In this document: positions 1 to 4,054 of the stretch, piece after piece
Numbering within the stretch: position 1 is the stretch's first letter
Layout of the letters: every line of letters starts with the position of its first letter
Assembly: GCA_017558165.1 (NCBI GenBank)
Contig: JAFYWE010000071.1
Span: 1 to 7,243 of the forward strand
Reading direction: 5' to 3'
DNA: 7,243 nucleotides
From: Bacteroidaceae bacterium
GTDB taxonomy: Bacteria; Bacteroidota; Bacteroidia; Bacteroidales; Bacteroidaceae
The notes under the pieces: generated by a model
The model's input: the letters and a program-made list of their open reading frames with translations, nothing else
Told to the model about the DNA's origin: nothing
Databases searched by the model: none
Program-made: the position numbers and the translations under genes

Positions 1-38
1 CCTTTCACCTTCCCCCAGCCCTCCTTATCAATTTTTGG

Positions 39-74
39 ACGAATGAGTTGCTCTACCAACTGAGCTAATTCGGC
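39..74 (-). pseudogene. 5' half of a tRNA-Thr(CGT)-like gene, broken at the anticodon
   Basis: Read on the minus strand from 74, the sequence has a 7-base acceptor 5' strand (GCCGAAT), TA, and a complete D arm (GCTC-AGTTGGTA-GAGC) that matches the internal A box. Then come the 5' anticodon stem strand (ACTCA) and loop start TTCGT, placing anticodon CGT (Thr) at 39-41. A normal tRNA would continue with purines and TGAGT. Here CCAAAAATTG follows, with no 3' anticodon strand, T arm or acceptor 3' strand in the remaining 38 bases. The gene is therefore cut exactly at the anticodon. Promoter-like sequence lies just upstream (86-93). It could be a remnant left by an integration, a split by an inserted element, or a chimeric contig end. 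The tRNA half is clear; the cause is unknown. Bases 1-38 hold nothing I recognise. Confidence 0.75.
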
Positions 75-85
75 ATTGTTTCTTG

Positions 86-119
86 CAAAGATATATACAA
101 ACGGGCAAAATAATATCAA
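86..119 (-). promoter_or_regulatory. Promoter of the truncated tRNA
   Basis: On the minus strand, TATCTTTG (93 down to 86) matches the Bacteroidetes -7 consensus TAnnTTTG. A weak TTG (119-117) lies 23 bases upstream as the -33 element. Transcription would begin near 79, about five bases before the tRNA start at 74, which is the expected layout for a tRNA promoter. Confidence 0.5.
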
Positions 120-134
120 GCTTGCTTGAATATT
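112..134. other. Imperfect palindrome between the promoter repeats
   Basis: AATATCAAGC (112-121) and GCTTGAATATT (124-134) are inverted copies apart from one extra T, separated by two bases. It lies immediately upstream of the tRNA-proximal promoter and touches its -33 region. It could be an operator or just an AT-rich palindrome. No T tract follows on either strand, so it is not an obvious terminator. Confidence 0.3.
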
Positions 135-169
135 TTGCAGCGAGTGCAGAAAATCTTCGATGTTTACCT

Positions 170-202
170 CAAAGATATATACAATTGGATAAAATAATCA
201 AA
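170..202 (-). promoter_or_regulatory. Second, better-matching minus-strand promoter
   Basis: TTTG (202-199), 21 bases of spacer and TATCTTTG (177-170) on the minus strand fit the Bacteroidetes promoter consensus at both elements. It points toward the tRNA fragment, and no gene lies between it and the first promoter. It may be a tandem promoter for the tRNA or a duplicate left by rearrangement. Confidence 0.5.
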
Positions 203-207
203 AAAAC

Positions 208-241
208 TTGGCATTTTCTCGTTAGTTTGTTGTTATCTTTG
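208..241 (+). promoter_or_regulatory. Promoter of the dipeptidase gene
   Basis: TTG (208-210), 23 bases of spacer and TATCTTTG (234-241) match the Bacteroidetes promoter form on the plus strand. The predicted transcript starts near 248, leaving a leader of about 45 bases before the ATG at 293. No Shine-Dalgarno is visible, which is usual in this phylum. Confidence 0.5.
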
Positions 242-292
242 TCATTGTGGGGTTTTGAACCTGCAAATGTATAATATTAATGAAATTCATGT

Positions 293-1651
293 ATGGAAGT
301 AAAGAAGTATATACAGGAGAACGAGGAACGTTTTCTCAAAGAGTTGGAGTCATTGATTGAGATTCCAAGTATCAGTGCAAAGGCTGAGCATAAGGGCGAT
401 ATCGCAGCGTGTGCCGAAAGATGGAAGCAACTGCTTCTTGAGGCGGGTGTCGACAAGGCCGAGGTTATGCCCTCTACAGGCAATCCGCTTGTCTATGCCG
501 AGAAGATTGTTGACCCTGCTGCGCCAACAGTGCTCGTATATTCACACTATGACGTGATGCCTGCCGAGCCATTGGAACTGTGGAACAGCGATCCGTTCAA
601 GATGGTTGTCAAGGATGGCCGCATTTGGGCGCGTGGTGCCGATGATGACAAAGGTCAGGCGATGATCCAGGCAAAGGCCTTTGAATATGTTGTCAAGAAT
701 GGTTTGCTCAAGCATAATGTAAAATTCATTTTCGAGGGCGAAGAGGAGATTGGTTCTCCAAGCCTCAATGCATTCCTCAAGGAAAACAAGGAACTTTTGA
801 AAGCCGATATCATACTTGTGAGCGATACAAGTATGCTCAGCGCAGAATTGCCTTCGCTGACAACCGGATTGCGCGGACTCGCATATTGGGAAGTAGAGGT
901 TACCGGTCCTAACCGCGACCTGCATTCAGGTCACTTCGGTGGTGCTGTTGCCAACCCCATCAACGTTCTTTGCGAGATGATTGCAAAGATGACCGATGCC
1001 GATGGCCGCATTACTATCCCCGGATTCTATGACGATGTTGAGGAGATGTCAAAGGCCGAGCGTGATATGATTGCATCCATTCCTTTTGATGAGGAGAAAT
1101 ACAAGGCTGCAATTGAGGTCAACGATCTGCGTGGCGAGAAAGGTTATTCAACCCTTGAACGCAACAGCTGTCGTCCATCGTTTGATGTCTGTGGTATTTG
1201 GGGCGGATATACTGGCGAGGGTAGCAAGACTGTGCTCCCTTCAAAGGCTTATGCCAAGCTCTCTTGCCGCCTTGTTGCGAACCAGGATCACGAGAAGATT
1301 TCGCAGCAGTTTGTCGACTATTTCAACTCTATCGCTCCTGCGTGTGTGAAGGTAAAGGTTACTCCAATGCATGGCGGTCAGGGCTACTTGTGCCCAATCA
1401 CATTGCCTGCATACAAGGCTGCCGAGGCCGGTTTTGAGAAGGCTTTCGGCAAGAAACCTCTCGCTGTTCGCCGTGGCGGAAGCATCCCCATCATCAGCGA
1501 TTTCGAGAAGATCCTTGGTGTGAAGACAATTCTCATGGGCTTTGGTCTGGAGAGCGATGCAATCCACTCGCCAAACGAGAATTTCAATCTTGATATCTTC
1601 CGCAAGGGTATAGAGGCAGTGGTTGAGTTCCACAAGAATTATGTAGGCTGA
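293..1651 (+). CDS. M20 family dipeptidase (metallopeptidase)
   Basis: This is a zinc-dependent M20 peptidase, probably cytosolic because no signal peptide is seen, and likely to cleave dipeptides or very short peptides. The 452 residues match the length of the PepV/CNDP-type branch. The two-metal site can be read in order: SHYDVMP (His85), RGADDDKG (Asp118), EGEEEIGS (Glu151 as general base and Glu152 as ligand), SDTS (Asp178) and IHSPNE (His425). RDLHSGHFGG (His211) belongs to the lid/dimerisation domain and, in homologues, reaches into the partner subunit's active site. The glycine-rich IWGGYTGEGS (302-311) and RRGGSIPII (393-401) are also typical. I know these residue roles from carnosine dipeptidases and transferred them by motif. 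The ATG at 293 follows a promoter by about 50 bases and precedes a normal M20 N-terminus. The gene stands alone and converges on uraA. Substrate is not determinable; the family assignment is secure. Confidence 0.93.
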   Translation: MEVKKYIQENEERFLKELESLIEIPSISAKAEHKGDIAACAERWKQLLLEAGVDKAEVMPSTGNPLVYAEKIVDPAAPTVLVYSHYDVMPAEPLELWNSDPFKMVVKDGRIWARGADDDKGQAMIQAKAFEYVVKNGLLKHNVKFIFEGEEEIGSPSLNAFLKENKELLKADIILVSDTSMLSAELPSLTTGLRGLAYWEVEVTGPNRDLHSGHFGGAVANPINVLCEMIAKMTDADGRITIPGFYDDVEEMSKAERDMIASIPFDEEKYKAAIEVNDLRGEKGYSTLERNSCRPSFDVCGIWGGYTGEGSKTVLPSKAYAKLSCRLVANQDHEKISQQFVDYFNSIAPACVKVKVTPMHGGQGYLCPITLPAYKAAEAGFEKAFGKKPLAVRRGGSIPIISDFEKILGVKTILMGFGLESDAIHSPNENFNLDIFRKGIEAVVEFHKNYVG

Positions 1652-1667
1652 TACTTATACATGCTAT

Positions 1668-1710
1668 AAACGACAACGGGACGGCAATGCCGTCCCGTTG
1701 TCGTTTGTTT
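1668..1710. terminator. Bidirectional intrinsic terminator between dipeptidase and uraA
   Basis: A perfect 19-base inverted repeat (1668-1686 against 1688-1706) contains the core GACAACGGGACGGC. The realistic loop is AAT plus a neighbouring pair. On the plus strand it is followed by TTTGTTTT-type sequence. The left arm begins AAA, so the minus-strand transcript also ends in a short U run. It lies 16 bases after the dipeptidase stop and 18 bases beyond the uraA stop, serving both convergent genes. Confidence 0.9.
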
Positions 1711-1724
1711 TGCAATATGCAATA

Positions 1725-2951
1725 TCAATTAGCCTTGCTCTTTGGGATAATCAGGTTCAGGATTACGCCGACAAGTGCTGCCAGACCTATTCCGCCAATT
1801 GTCATTCCGCCGAATGCCATCTCGGCACCACCAATGCCAAGGATGAGAATGAGTGATGCAATCACCAGATTGCGTGTCTCGCCCATGTCAACCTTGTTCT
1901 TTATCAAGGTGTTGATGCCTACCGATGCAATTGTACCGAAAAGCAACAGCATGATACCGCCAAGGACAGATCCGGGGATAGTCTTGAGCAGTGCGCTCAT
2001 CTTGCCTATTACTGAAAAGAGGATACCGAAAACGGCTGCTATGCGAAGCACTGCAGGGTCAGATATCTTTGTGAGCGAAACGGCGCCTGTAACCTCGGAA
2101 TATGTAGTTACCGGAGGACCACCGATGAATGAGGCTGCGGCGCAAGCAAGTCCGTCGCCAAGCATTGTGCGGTGTAATCCGGGGTCTTTTGCGAAATCCT
2201 TTCCTGTAACCTCGTTGATGGCATATACGTCGCCAATGTGCTCAATCACGGGGGCTATGGCAACAGGAATCATGAATACTATGGCCTCCCAGCAGAACTC
2301 GGGTCTTACGAATTGTGGCAATGCAAACCATGCAGCTTCGGCAACGGGCTGAAAATCTACCAGGCCGAAAATGGTGGCTGCGATGTAACCCACGATAATA
2401 CCTGCAAAGATGGGGATAAGCTTCAATAATCCTTTTGCAAACAGTGAAACAGCAACGGTGGTTACCAGTGCTGTGATTGCAAGCGGCCAGTTCGCCTTGG
2501 CCATGTCAACTCCAGTGCCGGCCAATGACAGACCGATGAGCATGATTACAGGGCCTACAACGATTGGAGGGAACAGGTTTGTTATGAAGTTCACTCCGCG
2601 CAGGCGTACCAGTGCGCTCATCAGGCCATATACCGCACCCACAGCCACAAGGCCGCACAATGTGCCTGGCATGCCATAAAGCTCGGTGGCTTTTATGATT
2701 GGCGCGATGAATGCGAAACTGCTTCCCAGGAATATGGGAACTTTTCCTTTGGTGACGGCATGGAAGATCAATGTACCCACACCGGCTGTGAAAAGGGCAA
2801 CTGATGGGTCAAGGCCAACCAGAAGTGGTACCAGTACCGTTGCGCCGAATGCTACAAACAGGAACTGTGCGCCAACAATGGTCTTCTTGAACAGGCCGAG
2901 CTCGTTGTTGCTCTTGTTGGTGTTGTTTTCAGGACTGTTTTCCTTTTTCAT
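1725..2951 (-). CDS. uraA: Uracil permease, NCS2/NAT family
   Basis: This is an inner-membrane uracil:proton symporter bringing in uracil for conversion to UMP. The 408 residues form a very hydrophobic multi-pass protein after an Asn/Lys-rich cytoplasmic N-terminus (1-20). UraA landmarks are QFLFVAFGATVLVPLL (29-44), GSSFAFIAP (76-84, with the uracil-stacking Phe), APVIEHIGD (233-241, with Glu237 equivalent to E. coli Glu241), and GGPPVTTYSEVTGA (277-290, with Glu286 equivalent to Glu290). Acidic residues at both substrate positions favour uracil over xanthine/urate. Asp241 stands where E. coli UraA has His245, and Ser285 where it has Gly289; an Asp there occurs in other NCS2 members. The start at 2951 gives the normal N-terminus. 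Divergent upp, 172 bases away, uses the imported uracil, which strongly supports the role. Confidence 0.93.
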   Translation of the reverse strand: MKKENSPENNTNKSNNELGLFKKTIVGAQFLFVAFGATVLVPLLVGLDPSVALFTAGVGTLIFHAVTKGKVPIFLGSSFAFIAPIIKATELYGMPGTLCGLVAVGAVYGLMSALVRLRGVNFITNLFPPIVVGPVIMLIGLSLAGTGVDMAKANWPLAITALVTTVAVSLFAKGLLKLIPIFAGIIVGYIAATIFGLVDFQPVAEAAWFALPQFVRPEFCWEAIVFMIPVAIAPVIEHIGDVYAINEVTGKDFAKDPGLHRTMLGDGLACAAASFIGGPPVTTYSEVTGAVSLTKISDPAVLRIAAVFGILFSVIGKMSALLKTIPGSVLGGIMLLLFGTIASVGINTLIKNKVDMGETRNLVIASLILILGIGGAEMAFGGMTIGGIGLAALVGVILNLIIPKSKAN

Positions 2952-2990
2952 AGTATTGTTTTAAATGAAGTGAATTGAATGCGAATGTCG

Positions 2991-2998
2991 CAAAAGTA
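2991..2998 (-). promoter_or_regulatory. Candidate -7 element of the uraA promoter
   Basis: On the minus strand TACTTTTG (2998-2991) fits TAnnTTTG and lies 40 bases upstream of the uraA start. I see no good TTTG element at the -33 position, so the upstream half is weak or absent. Confidence 0.4.
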
Positions 2999-3040
2999 TA
3001 AAAATGAATTGAAAAAATAAGGATTTTCGAAAATATATGC

Positions 3041-3048
3041 TACATTTG
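3041..3048 (+). promoter_or_regulatory. Candidate -7 element of the upp promoter
   Basis: TACATTTG matches TAnnTTTG exactly. Transcription would begin near 3053-3056, giving a leader of about 70 bases before the upp ATG at 3124. The -33 element is not clear. It sits about 43 bases from the oppositely oriented uraA element, so the two promoters could share control. Confidence 0.5.
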
Positions 3049-3051
3049 CGC

Positions 3052-3099
3052 TCAAACCATTTTGGAATGGGCGTTTTACGCCTGCAGACATGAGTTTGA
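3052..3099 (+). promoter_or_regulatory. Possible structured 5' leader of upp
   Basis: Three short helices can be drawn at the predicted 5' end of the upp mRNA. TCAAAC (3052-3057) pairs with GTTTGA (3094-3099). It encloses CCATT/AATGG (3057-3061 with 3066-3070) and GGCGT/ACGCC (3070-3074 with 3078-3082); base 3057 is shared by the first two helices and 3070 by the last two. No U tract follows, so it is not an intrinsic terminator. It may protect the 5' end or be regulatory, or arise by chance. Confidence 0.3.
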
Positions 3100-3123
3100 T
3101 TACTAACCATAAATAAAATTACT

Positions 3124-3747
3124 ATGGCTTTACACATTATAGACCACCCGTTGGTGCAGCACAAGTTGAGTATCATGCGCAAAAAGGAGACTTCTACAAT
3201 GAAGTTCCGTACACTGCTCGATGAGATTTCAATGTTGATGGGTTATGAGATTACCCGTGACATGCCTTTGACCTATGAGGAGATTGAAACTCCGCTTATG
3301 TCCATGAATGCTCCTAAGATTGCCGGCAAGAAGGTGGTCATCGTTCCAATTCTCAGAGCCGGTCTTGGAATGGTCGATGGCTTGACCAAGCTTATCCCTT
3401 CTGCACGTATCGGCCATATTGGCCTTTATCGTGACGAGGTTACCTGCAAGCCTGTCTTCTATTACTACAAGATGCCCGCAAACAAGGATCGTGCAGTGTT
3501 CCTTACCGATCCGATGCTTGCAACAGGTGGCAGTGCGTGCGATGCCATTTCCCGCCTCAAGGCCGATGGATTCAACCACATACGTCTCATGTGTCTGGTG
3601 GCATCTCCTCAGGGCGTGAAGGCTGTCGAGGAACAGCACCCCGACGTGGATATCTATGTTGCTTCGGTTGATGATGGCCTCAACGAAAAGAACTACATCC
3701 TCCCCGGTCTGGGCGATGCCGGCGACAGAATTTTCGGTACAAAGTAA
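3124..3747 (+). CDS. upp: Uracil phosphoribosyltransferase
   Basis: This cytosolic enzyme joins uracil and PRPP to give UMP and pyrophosphate, the single-step uracil salvage reaction. The 207 residues are almost the same length as the E. coli enzyme (208) and colinear with it: HPLVQHKLSIMR near the N-terminus (8-19), VPILRAGLGM (74-83), the PRPP loop TDPMLATGGSA (128-138), and the uracil-binding C-terminus YILPGLGDAGDRIFGTK (191-207). All motifs are intact. The ATG at 3124 gives the usual start just before the HPLV segment, with only an AT-rich leader and no Shine-Dalgarno. It is divergent from uraA, which supplies its substrate, and is followed by its own terminator. Nothing is unusual in the protein. 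Confidence 0.97.
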   Translation: MALHIIDHPLVQHKLSIMRKKETSTMKFRTLLDEISMLMGYEITRDMPLTYEEIETPLMSMNAPKIAGKKVVIVPILRAGLGMVDGLTKLIPSARIGHIGLYRDEVTCKPVFYYYKMPANKDRAVFLTDPMLATGGSACDAISRLKADGFNHIRLMCLVASPQGVKAVEEQHPDVDIYVASVDDGLNEKNYILPGLGDAGDRIFGTK

Positions 3748-3761
3748 ACGTGAAACCATAC

Positions 3762-3803
3762 GAAGCGGAATGGGCGTTGACCGGCCATTCCGCTTCTTTG
3801 TTA
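3762..3803 (+). terminator. Intrinsic terminator of upp
   Basis: GAAGCGGAATGG (3762-3773) and CCATTCCGCTTC (3785-3796) form a perfect 12-bp stem with an 11-base loop, followed by the T-rich TTTGTTATTTATTT. It begins 15 bases after the upp stop codon and isolates upp from the next transcription unit. Confidence 0.85.
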
Positions 3804-3829
3804 TTTATTTAATAATTTATAGTATAAAA

Positions 3830-3863
3830 TTGTTCTTCGTGTCATTATTTTTTAGTACCTTCG
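3830..3863 (+). promoter_or_regulatory. Promoter of the leader upstream of the PurF-like gene
   Basis: TTG (3830-3832), a 23-base spacer and TACCTTCG (3856-3863) resemble the Bacteroidetes promoter, with one mismatch to TAnnTTTG. The transcript would start near 3870 and include the structured region, the 34-codon ORF and the terminator before the PurF-like gene. Confidence 0.45.
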
Positions 3864-3883
3864 CGCCGTAAAAATAGAAGGAG

Positions 3884-3988
3884 ATGAAACACGGAGCAAT
3901 TAAAAATATCGGTTGTGCGGGATGCAAAAAGAGTCCCGTTGCCGTTTTTGCCCCTGTTTGTTTCACTATTGGCATTAATTTTGTGTGA
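3884..3988 (+). CDS. Possible 34-residue leader peptide, unrecognised
   Basis: An ATG at 3884 opens 34 codons ending in TGA. The product begins MKHGAIKNIGCAGCKKSP and ends FTIGINFV. It has a CxxC pair (Cys11 and Cys14), a third Cys at 26, a basic first half and a hydrophobic second half. I recognise no family. AGAAGGAG lies directly against the ATG, too close to act as a normal Shine-Dalgarno. The stop lies nine bases before the terminator hairpin at 3998. It could be a translated leader peptide whose translation affects termination, a small independent gene, or a chance reading frame across a structured RNA. The RNA pairings described for 3885-3965 lie wholly inside it. Coding status is unproven. 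Confidence 0.3.
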   Translation: MKHGAIKNIGCAGCKKSPVAVFAPVCFTIGINFV

Positions 3989-3997
3989 TTTTATTAT

Positions 3998-4025
3998 AGT
4001 CGTTTCGTTTGAAACGACTTTTTTT
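3998..4025 (+). terminator. Intrinsic terminator just upstream of the PurF-like gene
   Basis: AGTCGTTTC (3998-4006), loop GTTT, and GAAACGACT (4011-4019) form a perfect 9-bp stem running into seven T residues (4019-4025). It lies 29 bases before the ATG at 4055 and after a promoter on the same strand, so it would stop leader transcription before the gene unless antiterminated. Confidence 0.85.
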
Positions 4026-4035
4026 GTATATTAGC
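4003..4035 (+). promoter_or_regulatory. Weak alternative promoter overlapping the terminator
   Basis: TTTC (4003-4006), 21 bases and TATATTAG (4028-4035) resemble the promoter consensus with one mismatch in each element. If real, it would start transcription near 4042 and bypass the terminator. It is the main alternative to attenuation for expressing the PurF-like gene. Confidence 0.25.
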
Positions 4036-4054
4036 GGAAATTATTTGAAAGATT

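Larger units (their letters stand above)
86..198. repeat. Pair of direct repeats covering the two minus-strand promoters
   Basis: CAAAGATATATACAA occurs at 86-100 and again at 170-184. In both copies six less similar bases are followed by AAAATAAT (107-114 and 191-198). By eye 25 of 29 positions match, and the copies are offset by 84 bases. The repeat unit is the reverse complement of the promoter core, so it looks like a duplicated promoter. Confidence 0.6.
3870..4026 (+). promoter_or_regulatory. Candidate riboswitch or attenuator leader of the PurF-like gene
   Basis: TGAAACA (3885-3891) pairs perfectly with TGTTTCA (3959-3965), closing a domain. Inside it, CGGGA/TCCCG (3918-3922 with 3934-3938) and GCAAAAA/TTTTTGC (3924-3930 with 3945-3951) interlock as an H-type pseudoknot with connectors of 1, 3 and 6 bases. 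The 3' strand of the closing helix (3958-3965) can alternatively pair for eight bases, one of them a G-U, with 4010-4017, the 3' arm of the terminator. Forming the closing helix would leave the terminator free to fold; breaking it would allow antitermination. This layout resembles a transcription-terminating riboswitch. I matched it to no known class. Pairings were found by eye, so conservation is untested. Confidence 0.4.

Noticed and set aside
83..274. 63-codon plus-strand ORF beside the tRNA fragment
   Set aside because: It reads through the promoter repeats; its repeated RYIQ..KII segments arise because the DNA repeats are offset by 84 bases, a multiple of three. It lacks a promoter of its own and contains the dipeptidase promoter.
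1668..1706. Long perfect inverted repeat as a mobile-element end or MITE
   Set aside because: Its placement between two convergent stops with T-rich flanks on both strands is fully explained by a bidirectional terminator; no target-site duplication was seen.
1687..2352. 221-codon plus-strand ORF opposite uraA
   Set aside because: It starts in the right arm of the terminator and is antisense to a clear permease; its Pro/Ser/Met-rich translation is a shadow.
3229..3759. Long minus-strand ORF antisense to upp
   Set aside because: It is the shadow of a strongly recognised upp gene, runs into the terminator hairpin region, and its translation resembles no family.
3876..3970. Match of the leader to a known riboswitch such as fluoride, ZMP or preQ1
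   Set aside because: GGAGATG recalls the fluoride motif, but the complementary CTCC and later conserved blocks are missing. I could not place the consensus elements of the ZMP or preQ1 classes either.
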